This document shows positions 49,556 to 60,795 of a DNA stretch of 64,000 bases, in pieces (the first letter of the stretch is position 1; the number at the start of each line of letters is the position of its first letter). The translations under genes and the position numbers were made by a program. This DNA is from Hibiscus mutabilis (Eukaryota; Streptophyta; Magnoliopsida; Malvales; Malvaceae), in assembly GCA_019671005.1 (NCBI GenBank), contig CM033752.1, positions 13,578,001-13,642,000 of the forward strand, in the 5' to 3' direction. Under the pieces are notes generated by a model, which saw only the letters and a list, made by a program, of their open reading frames with translations, did no database searches and was not told where the DNA came from.

Positions 49556-50063
49556 ACATCTTTGGTACTAACTGAGTTAACCATCTAATATGGAACACCA
49601 CATAATTATTTAATATTAGATCCGAGCATGCAATATGAACAATATGAACAATATATTAATGAATGACATATATAGTAATCACATATATGAAAACTACACA
49701 TGATATAAATGGCATGTTTATATAAATGCAACTTTTAAAATAAACTAGTTATTAATACAAAATATATATACATACTATGTAATAATAAATAAAACATATA
49801 ATCTATATTTAATAAAACGAACATAATATAATATATATATGTAAATACTATATTAATAATGCAAATAGGATGTGATTAAAATACATGGAATGACAAATAA
49901 AAAACATAAAATTAAAAAGATTTATTAATTAAATTACCCAGACCATATACAATGCGGATCATACCCCATGCTGGGTTACTGCAAAGCCGTAGGACTAATG
50001 TGAAAGAAAACAAAATTAAAGTGTGTAAATGAAATAAATAAATAAAGCAATTAGGGTGAAAAT
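49556..50063. other. AT-rich spacer, nothing recognised
   Basis: Low-complexity AT-rich DNA with short TATATA runs and repeated ATGAACAAT words. There is no open frame of note. Confidence 0.4.
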
Positions 50064-50904
50064 TAGGGGTGTATTCGGTTCGGTTCGGCTCGGTTTTTTA
50101 ACAAAATATGAATCGACTGTAGTCTGCGGGTTTTTAAAAAGAAAATCGAAATCGAATGGTAAAAAAACCGAAATACCAAAAATCGAATTTTGCGGTTCCG
50201 TTCGGTTAAAAATCGCGGTTTTAACGGGTTTTTTTCAAATTAAAAAAATAAGCAAAACACATAACATATTTTAATTTATCATTAGACACTCCAATATCAA
50301 TTTGTTTTGCCATTAAGAACAGGAAAGCACATGTCTTGAACTCTTGACAAATCTAATATTTCAAATAAAAATGAATTAAAAATAACGATGATTACAAAGC
50401 AGACGATCTATCTAAAAAATAAATCACATAAAATATTCATTTAATTAATATCCACTCAATGATTTTACATCGCCAACTTAGAACACAAATATGTAGTCTA
50501 ATATATTGTTTGATTAAAACCAAACTCAAATATTCAACATAGTAAAACAACTCTTAAATAGTAAATATTATAAAAACATATTCCAATTTGAAACACAATA
50601 TTCAATTAACTTAATATTATAAAAATATATTAAAATATTCCAAAAAATATCTTAGAAACAAATCAAAATATTTCAAGAGACTTTTTTTTAAATATATTTG
50701 ATACAGATCATAATATATATATTTTTAATTCGGATTGATATAGAATAAACGGGTTCCATATGAAAAACCCGAAGCCGAACCGAATTGAGAAGCTTGAGTT
50801 TTAAACCGAACAAAAAATTGAATCGCAACATGCAAACTTGAACCGAACTACATAACCCGATTCGAGTCGGTTTTTCGGATTTATCGATTTCGTTGCTCCC
50901 CCTA
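50064..50904. mobile_element. Non-autonomous hAT-like element with CGGTT-rich ends (841 bp)
   Basis: Starts TAGGGGTG and ends CCCCCTA, with GTGAAAAT (50056-50063) and ACGAAAAT (50905-50912) as an 8-bp duplication differing by two transitions. Both ends are packed with GGTTCGGTT-like or ACCGAA-like subterminal repeats, the usual look of small plant hAT derivatives. There is no coding capacity. Confidence 0.7.
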
Positions 50905-50939
50905 ACGAAAATGCATAAAATGTAAAACTACGGAGGACT

Positions 50940-51300
50940 AGAATCGCATGCCAAAATTTAAAGGAAAACTGAATTTTTTCATTTCATTCAACCAAAGCCC
51001 TTTTTTCAAACAGAGCTCTCTCCCTCTGTCGGTCACCCTCATACCAGAACCCAACTCCACCGTGTCGGCCGCTATTAGTTGGCGCCGGTCGTATCTTGTC
51101 GACAGCAGAATATCCAAAAGCCCCAACCTTTCAATCTCTCCTCTCTTCTTCGAACCTGAATCCGCCCTTGATTTTACCTAAAACTACCCGACAAAGCCTA
51201 GATCTAAAAGAGAAGATTCGTCCACCTGCGAAGAACGAATCCAGTGACCGAGAAGTGTTAACCAACGCTCGGATTTGGGTTGCTACTTCTAAATCAGAAT
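50940..51300 (+). other. GC-rich gene-like leader of unknown identity
   Basis: A CT-rich then GC-rich stretch (CTCTCTCCCTCTGTCGG, GGCGCCGGTCG) stands out from the AT-rich surroundings and ends at AATCAGAATGTAAGTG, a good 5' splice site. It looks like the first exon of a plant gene on the plus strand. The frames of 77 and 87 codons here show no known motif, and no continuing exon is recognised downstream. It could be a gene remnant or captured sequence. Confidence 0.35.
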
Positions 51301-51719
51301 GTAAGTGTTCTTTTCTATGGTTTTTCTTCCCCTTTTTGCTCTATTTTTCTTGTGCGTAAAGACGCTAAGAAAATCCCCCTAATGTCTTTTCCTCTCCTCC
51401 TTTTTATAACCGTTTCACATGTATGTTGATTGGTTTTGTTCATTTTATTTGTATCTGCTATAATTCCTGATGATTTGCTCGTTTTCTTGTGACATGTACT
51501 GCACTGGATGACTGGAGGGTGAAAAGGGGACTAGGCATTGGTGTGGCAGAGGCTCGGGTGAGGGACCACTGTCCTTGCACGAGCTACCATGGAGGCTTGG
51601 CTGATCTGGCGAGACAATGAAAGGTCAACGTGAAAGCTGATGTGTCTTCAACCTTTGATTTGGCGGGCAACCACTGGTCATTCATGCCAACGTGGTGTGT
51701 TGGGGGACATTGAAGGGTC
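51301..51719. other. No gene recognised
   Basis: T-rich stretch then a G-rich stretch (about 51500-51715). Nothing could be assigned. Confidence 0.3.
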
Positions 51720-52238
51720 ATGTAAGGTAACAAGTACTTGGTTTAATTGTATTTGAACATTAATGTAAATTGGATTGTTTTGGATCTAATTTATTTTTGG
51801 GCTTAAGGCCCAGACAAATTGTGATTGCATATTTTGAATTTTACCAAACAAGTTGCAAGGTGTCTGTACCATACTACCGGTATCAGTACTAGGCTATTTT
51901 TTTTCACTTTTTAGAAAACTCGAGCTTAATTTCGGTGTCAATACTAGCAAAGAGGTATCGATACACATAAATTATATTTTATTTTTTAGTCTTTCAAACC
52001 TAGTTTTGGTGTCAATACCAATAGAGTGGTGTCTATTCCCGTGACTGCTTGAAACCTAAGTTATATGTTTTCTTGATTCAAAAGTTTTTGTTTCTTTCAG
52101 ATTAAGCTTCAGTGGTTAAATGAGCATATAAATCTTATGTATGCAAATTCAAAGGTTGTTTCATTATATTGTGTGATAGGTGGTTTTGTGTCATCGTGTA
52201 CTCATCCGATCGTTTGGACCGAGTATAGGGTGTTTCAA
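51720..52238 (+). other. LTR-like fragment with weak palindrome block
   Basis: Begins near TGTAAGGTAAC and ends GGGTGTTTCA, the style of a Tekay-like LTR end (GGGTGTTACA). Between 51868 and 52040 are diverged CGGTATCAGTAC, GGTATCGATAC and GTCAATACC sites. No partner or target duplication was found. Confidence 0.4.
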
Positions 52239-52375
52239 ACAAGGTTGATCCTTTACTTATTTCAGCAAAGTCTTATCATTGAAACACCAATGACTTTATA
52301 TCTATGAGATAAATATTAGTAGTTTTGCTTATTGTCAAGAAGTGAAACTCTTATCTATTGAAACGTTATTTTATA

Positions 52376-52627
52376 CTTTCTCTGTCCCAATAAGTTGTCA
52401 CTTTTGTGTTTTAAAATTATCACACTTAAATAGTCATTTTGAAAAACTTAACAAGTTTTATAAGACACATTTACTTTTCTATCATTTTTAGTTTCCCAAC
52501 AAAAAAAAGTCAACTTTATGAGAGTAAACATGTCATTTACATTATTTTCCATCACTTAATCTAATTTTTTTTCTTCTTAAAACTCCATAAAAATTGAATA
52601 TGTGACAAAAATATTGGGACAGAGGGA
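52376..52627. mobile_element. Stowaway-like (Tc1/mariner) MITE
   Basis: 252 bp with terminal inverted repeats: CTCTGTCCCAATAAGTTGTC at the left, and TGACAAAAATATTGGGACAG then AGGGA at the right, inside TA dinucleotides (52374-52375 and 52628-52629). This is the classic CTCCCTCYGTCCC Stowaway end. Confidence 0.88.
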
Positions 52628-52897
52628 TAATTAAAATCGATCATGGGAGCTTGAATCGTTTGCACAAATTGAAGATTTTTTTTTTAAGTGTGCAATGCTA
52701 GATTTGTGAATATTCACATTCAGGAGTGTGAAACTTAGTGGGATATTTTGAGTTTATGGACCGTCATTAACAATTGGAACAGAGGCCAATTGTGATGAGA
52801 GGTGGTTGAAATCTGAACAAATAGAAAGAAAAAGTGAGGATGAAAAAAGGGAAAAAAATAAAGAAATGAAGAAAAAAAAGGAAATATGAGTTTTATA

Positions 52898-53377
52898 TAG
52901 GGTTGTAAACGACTGGACGTTTAACGAATTGTTCGTGAATCATTCGGCGGGAAGTTCGCTGAATAAGATTTTTTATTCGCTTAGTTAATTGAACAAACAC
53001 GAACAAATAACTTGTTCATTCATTTTCGTTCGTGAACGTTTGGTAATCCGTTCGTTTAAATTTATTCACAGATGTCCAATTATATTTATTATTTTTCATA
53101 ACAAAAATATTAGTATATTTAAAAAAAATTAAAAACATATTAAAAATCTGAAATAAAAAGAAAATAATTAAAGAATACATGATGTACAAGGCTTTAGACT
53201 TTTTAAGAAAAAAAAGTTAAACAATACTTAATGTTCGTTTGCGTTCGTTTATTATTTTAACGAACAAGAAATTATGTTCGTTTGATTGTTCGCTTTCGTT
53301 CATTTGTTCGGTTAAACTTAAACAAACGAACACGAACATACCCTCGTTCGTGTTTGTTCTGTTCGTTTACAAGCCTA
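52898..53377. mobile_element. Non-autonomous hAT-like element with GTTCG-rich interior (480 bp)
   Basis: TAGGGTTGTAAACGA at the left is the inverse of TCGTTTACAAGCCTA at the right (one mismatch). GTTTTATA (52890-52897) and GTTTCATA (53378-53385) form an 8-bp duplication with one transition. Many GTTCGTT or AACGAAC words lie inside. Non-coding. Confidence 0.85.
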
Positions 53378-53385
53378 GTTTCATA

Positions 53386-53994
53386 AAATTCTAAAACGGC
53401 GTTGCTTTGGTGTAAATTCTTGTTTTTTTCAAACGTCAGAAACATATTAACTATTTAACAATGAAGTGACCAAAATATGAGCAGTCAAAAAGCGAATAAT
53501 TAAATTAATTTTTTTAATCCATCCAACTATTGCTAGTCTCATAAAAAAAAACTCACAAGATAAATATACCCCATGTTTATGCAAGAAAATACCTATTCAT
53601 CTATCAAATCAGACAATTTATAGACCATGTCAAATGGCATGACTTTTCACCCTCATTCAATAATGCAGTCCCATCAGGTTTTTGAAAGGCTACGGACCCT
53701 TTCCGTAGGAAACAATGTAGTCGAAAGAATCGCTGTGCTGTGACCACCTGAATCAAAGATGTATGATACATGCATTTCCATGAGTGGACACGAGCTCTTG
53801 CATGTGTTCATGTTTTAATTTGATGCAAACTGCCTTTTAAATTTTAAAACAGTGGGATTAATGAACACAACATCCATTGGAAATAAAGGTACAAAGAGGT
53901 CAGGAATTTTTCCTTGTACCCCTCACGTTTTCCCATGTTTTAAATTATGTACAATACATACTTTTCGAGGGAGTAGTAATGCATGTTTTGTTGC
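53386..53994 (-). other. Downstream flank and 3' UTR of the E2 gene
   Basis: No coding region. The part nearest the stop codon (roughly 53750-53994) is probably 3' UTR. A short perfect hairpin, CTACGGA then CCCTT then TCCGTAG, lies at 53691-53709. Confidence 0.4.
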
Positions 53995-56879
53995 CTAAGG
54001 GTCAGCAAATCCAGCAATTTCATCGTCATCCGAGGCGGCATAGTCATCGTCACTTAGTTCTTCATTGCTGGACTTCTCTTCAGGCACTGCTCCAATGTCT
54101 TCTGGCTTGGCATATTTCTCACAATACTCTGGGAAATGAAAAAAGAAATCACAAAATCTAGACATTCAGAGGAGGAAAAACAATGCATGTTGCCTCACAA
54201 GTAAAATTGCTTATCGCACTTGGGAAAACGATAATTGCAATTCTAGTACACACTTTTGCATCTTGTCGAGGATGATTAAAGAGTTTTGTCAAAACTTTTT
54301 AGTTATTACTCCTGAGCTGAATTGCTTAACCTCAATCGAGAAAATATATTAAAGAACTGAGAAAGTAATTGAAATGGAATGGCCTCAACAAATCGGTCAA
54401 GTGGGTCTATTGCCAGCTACCATTTATCTACTTTGACTGAAAATGGCCTATTGCTAAAGCATCACCTCCCCTTTCCAACTAGAAACAAACAATTCCGAAT
54501 GACTACAGTGATGTCTACAACCCATGTGGAAAAGGTAGCCAAACTGCAAATAAAGGACTGCCAATGACAATAGATGACAAGCAGAAAATGAATATATGTA
54601 TGTATATATTTTGTCAATATAATTAATATACATATACCAATGTATTTTATGCATGTATATAAAAATATAATTTGTAATCCAAATTAGATGATTGATCAAA
54701 TCATCATTTAAAACAATAAAGTATTTGTTTTGAAGGATTAATTTGACAAAAGATATAAAGTTGAGGGTAAAATTGTCCAAAAACATAATTATATTCAGTC
54801 TGGAGTGCAACATTACCTAGAATAGGAGGTATTGAGATTATCCCTTGTATTCCTAAACAGTGTCAAATATTGGGAATCTTCCATTACTACTGCCAGGTAA
54901 TGTTGCCAAACCAAGCAAGGTAATATCTCTTCCAAACAAGCAAGGAATTCTTTCTAAGATGCAGAAGATGTGTTTGGAAAAGAAAATGGAAATGATCTTT
55001 ACAATTCCAAACTACTTAAGTCACATTGTGCACCATATCCACATCCCTCCAAGCTTTTTAGAAGATGAAGCAAAAAAAATTCACATGGTCAAAAGAGATC
55101 AAATAGATTCTACTACTTGATTTGAATTTGAATGTGACTATTCTAAAGTGAAATTGCAGGCAGCTTGAAAACAACAAATAGAAACAGGACTTGCTTGCTT
55201 TTTAGAATTTGAATATATGATAATAAAAGCATATGATCCACAGCCATCCAATCAAATGGTATGAGTGGGATAGAAAATGTGAAATCGACTAAGAAAACAG
55301 ATTAGCAAAAGTTGTGAACGCCATAGGCCAAGCAATTTTCGAGCTTGTGAAAATACAAATTGGTTTTGCCTAATTTAGACTAACAATAAAGTAGAAGATT
55401 GTTAACCAACTCAACAAAATGGCCATTAGCCAACTGAGTACAATTAAATAGGCTAGGTAGTTGCATGCCACTTAAAAAACCAACTCCATGCTCCTAACAT
55501 CTAAGATTTTATCTCAAGTTCTTACAAAAGCAGAGGTGATCAAGAAAATTCTTGTAAGCTGTCTCAATTGCACTTAATTGGCTTCACAAAAGCAAGAAAT
55601 CCAAGCAAATACCTTAACTTTAGAGCCTTATGAAAAAGGAATACATAAACAAAATATAAAAGCTTAAGCAGGAATGTTACCTTTCACTCTTTGTTCGTAG
55701 GATGTACAATCACGCATCATAAGGGCAGCAGCTTCTCCATTCAATGGATCAGAAGGATTGGGATACAAAAGAAGTTGCGGAAGGAACACTTCAAATACAT
55801 TCACCAGATCTGAAATCCAACACAAGGGGAAAAACAATTACTTAAATCGATTGTCGAGATCCAAGGAGCATAATTGCATCAACTTCCCAACAAGAAAGAA
55901 TGAAATGAAGAAAACAAAAGAAAATTTCGAGGTTTACCAAACATGGGGCTCCAAGTCTGATTAATGACATCCAAACAAACAGACCCACACCTGATAATCA
56001 ATTCAATGACAATGGAACATCTTAAAAAGTCAAAACCAATTACTCATTTTAAATTACCTCATACAAATTAATATTACCACTAAGACAAAGCTCAAACAAT
56101 CAAATTTAGAACTAATTAACATCCAAAAACTTACATTTCATCAACATTTGGGTGGTAGATCTTGTTTGTAAAGCCAATTGAAGGGGATTTGTAAGGATAA
56201 GCATCTGGGAGCTCCACCCTTATCTTCCACACACCACCATGATAAGGACCTGTCATGTTCCATAAGATAATCAGTGAGTGGAAAAAAAATATAAGCATCC
56301 TTATTTTGGTTAAATTCTAAAATACCCAGAAGCAAAATACATCAACAAACCTCATCCTTATTTAGAAAATCCAATGAACCAAATATAATGGGGCAGCCCA
56401 TAAAAGAACACGTAATTAAAATTACACTAAGATTAATTAGCCTACAAGTATAAATAAGTTGATAGATATTAATCGTCAAATATCAAAATCATCAAAAGAG
56501 AAACACAAATAACAAAAATCAACTGGTCAAACATATTTCCAGGGGGGATGAACTTCTCGAAATTGAGATAAAAAACACAGGAAGGAAAATTAAATTTTCA
56601 GCAGAAATACAGAGAAAATCATACAAATAATAAAAAAGGGTAAAGAAGCGATATTTACTGTCTTTTGGTCCATTGAATTCAACATAAAATTCTTGCATGC
56701 CATCATTGATCATCTCCACCTTATAATCACTCATCATCCTAGCAAAAATAAAAGGTAAAACCCAACAAAGATAAATATAGCAGCAAATAACTTTTGTTGA
56801 AGATTGTAATTTGAAAAGAAAAAGGGAAAATATACAGTTTCATCAAGTCCATCTCTCGGCGTTTGCTTGGAGAAGACAT
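53995..56879 (-). CDS. UBC4/5/6: Ubiquitin-conjugating enzyme E2, UBC4/5/6 (UBE2H) group
   Basis: Six exons give an intact 184-residue protein: 56879-56836, 56738-56659, 56249-56135, 55990-55938, 55809-55681 and 54128-53995 (stop TAG). All introns have GT/AG borders, and codon phases join without error. It starts MSSPSKRREMDLMKL. The HPN motif is at residues 74-76 (YHPNVDE), the catalytic cysteine is Cys85 in GSVCLDVINQTWSP, and an acidic tail ends DDEIAGFADP. Length fits the plant UBC4/5/6 proteins (about 183-187 residues). The enzyme accepts ubiquitin from E1 as a thioester on Cys85 and passes it on to substrates, with or without E3, in cytosol or nucleus. Residue 81 is Cys, where I recall Ser in relatives. 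The last intron is long (1552 bp). It is the only intact gene in the window. Confidence 0.95.
54129..55680 (-). other. Intron 5 of the E2 gene
   Basis: 1552 bp, AT-rich, with a GTAAC donor at 55680 and a CAG acceptor ending at 54129. A short TATG-rich stretch lies at about 54590-54670. No nested gene was seen. Confidence 0.85.
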
Positions 56880-56988
56880 TTTCTTTTCGTTTGGGATTCT
56901 TGAGAGAGAAACTGAAAAGAGAAGAGAAAAGAGATTTCTTTCACAAATAAACGCAACCCCCAAGAGTGGTTCAGGCATCAATCCAGCA

Positions 56989-56995
56989 CTTTATA
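56989..56995 (-). promoter_or_regulatory. TATA box of the E2 gene
   Basis: The minus strand reads CTATAAAG about 110 bases before the start codon. A start of transcription about 30 bases further on (near 56960) would give a leader of about 80 bases. Confidence 0.5.
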
Positions 56996-57360
56996 GATGT
57001 GAATGTGTGTAGTCACCGCCGTAATCAAGTAATTTTGCTCATTTTCTATTACTGAAAGGCAGCAAAATTTGGGGAAAATGATAATTTTCTTTTCTTATTC
57101 GTATTTTTAAGGTCTAAAGCAGCCGAGAAAAAAAAATTCTAATCATAATTTTGATTTTATTATATTCAATTACAGTTCAATTATTTTTTAAAAAAATTAA
57201 AAATTTTAAAGACTCAAAATATAATTAAAATTATTTTTAAAAAAATAAAAATTAAATTTAATAAATTTGTTATATTTCTTTATAATATTAAATATTGATA
57301 AATTAGAATTAAATATACCCAAAATTCTTAATATCATAAACCCTAATAAACTGAACTCTT
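56996..57360. promoter_or_regulatory. Shared upstream region between E2 and the FAR1-like locus
   Basis: About 360 bp of very AT-rich DNA between the two head-to-head transcription units. A telobox (AAACCCTAA, 57338-57346) lies close to the plus-strand side. Such boxes are common in promoters of plant housekeeping genes. Confidence 0.4.
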
Positions 57361-58941
57361 TATATTTCTATTGTCGGCGCCGCATCCGCCACCTCCGCCA
57401 CCTATGTCGTTATCATTGTCTACCGGCGATCTTGCACGGTGGCCGTTTGTCTGCGCCGTCTAACTAAACCATCGCTGATCGATTTTTTTTGCATCACTAA
57501 TCACCCACCTTTCCCGCCGCGCGTAGTCGAGATTCGGCGGACTTGTCTTGTCGTCGTTCATCCAGGTTACTTTGCCACCCCGCCGTCATCCTGTGTCCAT
57601 CATTCCAGCCGTGAAAAGGTAAAAGTTTGCTGCCCTGTCTCTCGTTGTCGATCTTGGTCGGCTATCCCAATCATCGCAGGCCGTTTTCGATCGTCATCCG
57701 CCGTTCCCGGCCTTCCGCCGACGAACCAAACTCCCATTGCTGGTGACCCCAAATAAACCGTATTCTCCAAATCATAAACCTTAATTTTGAAGTTTTCTCA
57801 ATTTTATAAACTTAATTTAACAAATTATAAACCCTAATCCCCAAATCATAAACCCTAATTACAGAATTTTCTAAATGCATAGACCTAATTTAACAAATTA
57901 GTAACCAATTTTAAAATTAGGAACCCAAATCAGGAACCCTAATTCTGAAATTAGGAACCCTAATTCAAAAATTTGTAGGTTCTCTTTTCACTGATCCTTA
58001 TAATTATTAAGTTGATTTCTACTTAATTTGTTGATTGTAATGGTTATAAGTCCTTTTTCACAGTATTTGATCCTTTGTTATGTATTTTTCTACACTTTAG
58101 CCATTTTGTTTTGGTTGACATGTTCACATCGTGGTCCAAGTAATTTTATTTATTTATGTTCTTGCTATCTTTATAGTATGCTTTAGGCTTTGAAATTTGG
58201 ATTCTTGGCTTCCAGTAGCATTCGAATTTTACTTAAGCATGATGCTTTAAGTCTAGCAAATATATGGTGGTTATTGCTATAATGGTAGGTGTTTTTTGAG
58301 TTTTTCGAACTATTGTTTTAGGTTTAAGATGAATTTGGTGGATAAATTGAGCTACATTTATTTGGTGGCATTGTTGCTGGAAGGTTTTTGATGATAATGG
58401 ACAATGGAAAATTGTTGCCGGAAGGTTTTTGATGATTAAAAGTATGCTATGAATTTGCCATGCTATGTTCGGATGGAGGTCATATGTTATAATTCGGATG
58501 AAAAAATTGTTAAGGTGTAATGATCTTTGTTATGCTTTGACCGAATGAAAATTTACTATGTTTTAATTGAATGGAACTATATACACAATGATTCGGATGG
58601 AGGCCTTATGTTATAATTCAAATCAAATTTATTAATCTACACACTTTGCTTCTGTTTTGTTAGTGAGTAAACTTTTGCATGATACAATGACAATAGTTCT
58701 CCCTTATTTTCGAATGAAACAATTCCTTTGTCTATGGTTTGTTTTGTCTTGAAAATAAGCTTTGTTGTTATCTTTGATATATCTATATATCATCTTATGT
58801 GTCATCTCGAATATATGTATAACTTTGCTACCTCACTAATTAGTTCATTTATTTGTATGTCTTTTTAGGAAATCCAAATTAGTAGCTGCTGAATCGTGTC
58901 TTTCTGGAAGCTGCAAGTCATCCTCCTTGAGCATTTTGCGT
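57361..58941 (+). other. Putative leader exons of the FAR1-like locus
   Basis: A GC-rich block (57370-57760; CCGCCACCTCCGCCACC and similar) stands out sharply and looks like a plant first exon. Near 58870-58941, a segment bounded by TTTTTAG and GTAAGTTG resembles a small spliced exon. Neither has a recognisable protein. Whether they belong to the FAR1-like frame at 61241 is inference from strand and order. Confidence 0.35.
57780..57975. repeat. Degenerate telobox-containing repeat
   Basis: About seven loose copies of a 20-30 bp unit built on AAATTATAAACCCTAAT or AAATTAGGAACCCTAATT follow the GC-rich block. Confidence 0.6.
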
Positions 58942-59997
58942 GTAAGTTGTCTTGACTAAAACTTCTATGGGCGTCATATGTTTGCATAACATAGTTTTCT
59001 AATATTTTGAAGTATCTCGGTATGTATAATCTTTAGTTGATTAGAAGTTTGAATCTTTTGGATTCTACTGTGATATGGTGCCCGTAATGCAATGCTTATT
59101 TACGATATGTTTAGACTTAATTGGTTTGATCCATAACCTAAGAAAACCGATTATATCTTTTGTGAGTTTCTTGCATTAAATTTTGTTGGATTTCTTTGTT
59201 TAGAATTTCTTGCACGAAGGCCTTTCACAATTACAGGCTTATAGGCTGTAGGCCATCTGAAACTTTACAGTGAACTGTCAGTATTAAACTGAAATGATAA
59301 AAAATTCATGTTTATTTTAGATATGTCACAAATCATTGAGAATTCAACATTTTTAATAACTTGATTTCCAATCCTCAAATAAGTAGTTCTCTGCCTAATT
59401 GGCCAAAATAAAAAATTCATGTTTTTCATGTTATTATCATTTTAATTATTATTTTCAAGAATTTGAGCTTTTGTGTTTTGGAGATTACCGAAAATTTTAT
59501 GAGTGGAGGGAGATTTGAACATTTGGTACTTTGTTTTGGAACGCTTATAGATTATGTTTTAAGTGGAAATGTGATGAATACATAATTTGATTTATGGGTA
59601 ATATGGAAAAATCTATTAAAGTTATGATGAGTTTGGAATAGCTAAACACCTGAAAAGAAATTCATGCTTACGATTGACAGAATGGTCCATGAAACTCTTG
59701 TGATAATGACATAGGCTTAGCTATGATTAAATCATATTGTATTTTAGTTAAGTGTCATGTAACTCTTCTTATGATTAGAGTTAAATTCTGGAAATGAATT
59801 TATAAGGGAATTGAATTATTTATCTTGTAAGTTGCTAGGAAGCTTGTTAGTGCTTTGAACCTGTAATTGAAACATGAGAATTTGTCTTGATGAATTCAAG
59901 AAATTATGCTGGAATTTCAGTCTTGAAATATGGAATTCTTGGCTGGAAATTTTTGAGTAAGAAGATGGTAATTAGTTGCTGGAAACTTAGAGAGCTA
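58942..59997. other. Intron-like AT-rich DNA, no gene seen
   Basis: T-rich plus-strand sequence without long open frames, consistent with intron of the FAR1-like locus. Confidence 0.35.
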
Positions 59998-60795
59998 AAA
60001 TGCAGTTTGGTATAAAATGCAGTCTAGTATAAAATATAGTTTGGTGTAAAATGCAGTTTAGTTTAAAATATAGTTTGATAAAATGCAGTTTGGTAAAAAG
60101 ATACAGTTTGGTATGTGTATGTTGCAACACTGTTTAGTGTATACTATAAAAATCAACAGTTTGGTGTATGTATATAAATGCAATTTAGTATAAAATACAG
60201 TTTGGTAAAAAGATGCAGTTTTGTATGTGTATGCTGCAACACAGTTTAGTGTATGCTGTAAAAAAACAATTTGGTGTATGTTTATAAATGCAGTTTAGCA
60301 TAAAATGCAGTCTAGTATAAAATACAGTTTGGTATAAAATGCAGTCTAGCATAAAATGCAGTTTGGTAAAAAGACGTAGTTTGGTACGTGTATGCTGCAA
60401 CACAGTTTAGTGTATGCTGTAAAAAACATTTTGGTGTATGTATATAAATGCAGTTTGGTATAAAATGCAGTCTAGTATAAAATGCAGTTTGGTATAAAAT
60501 GCAGTCTAGTATAAAATACAGTTTGGTATAAAATGCAATTTGGTAAAAAGATACAGTTTTGTATGTGTATGCTGCAACACAGTTTAGTGTATGCTATAAA
60601 AAACAATTTGGTGTAAGTATATAAAGGCAATTTAGTATAAAATGCAGTTTGGTATAAAATGCAGTTTGGTAAAAAATACAGTCTAATAAAGAGATGCAGT
60701 TTGGTATGTGTATGCTGCAACACAATTTAGTGTATGCTGTAAAAAAACAGTTTGGTGTATGTATATAAAACAGTTTGGGCATAATAAAAATAGTT
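59998..60795. repeat. 17-bp tandem repeat with higher-order structure
   Basis: The base unit is about 17 bp (TGCAGTTTGGTATAAAA, with TGCAGTCTAGTATAAAA as a second form). It is interrupted at 60121, 60233, 60394, 60571 and 60714 by a longer element with GCTGCAACACAGTTTAGTGT and TGTAAAAAACA. That gives a higher-order period of about 110-180 bp. Minus-strand open frames here only reflect the repeat. Confidence 0.9.

Noticed and set aside
53691..53709. Hairpin CTACGGA-CCCTT-TCCGTAG as a terminator
   Set aside because: The gene is eukaryotic and hairpin terminators do not apply. The stem is only 7 bp and may be chance.
59998..60795. Regularly spaced repeats resembling a CRISPR array, and long minus-strand open frames in it
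   Set aside because: The units are tandem and degenerate without unique spacers, in a plant genome. The open frames exist only because the repeat lacks stop codons.
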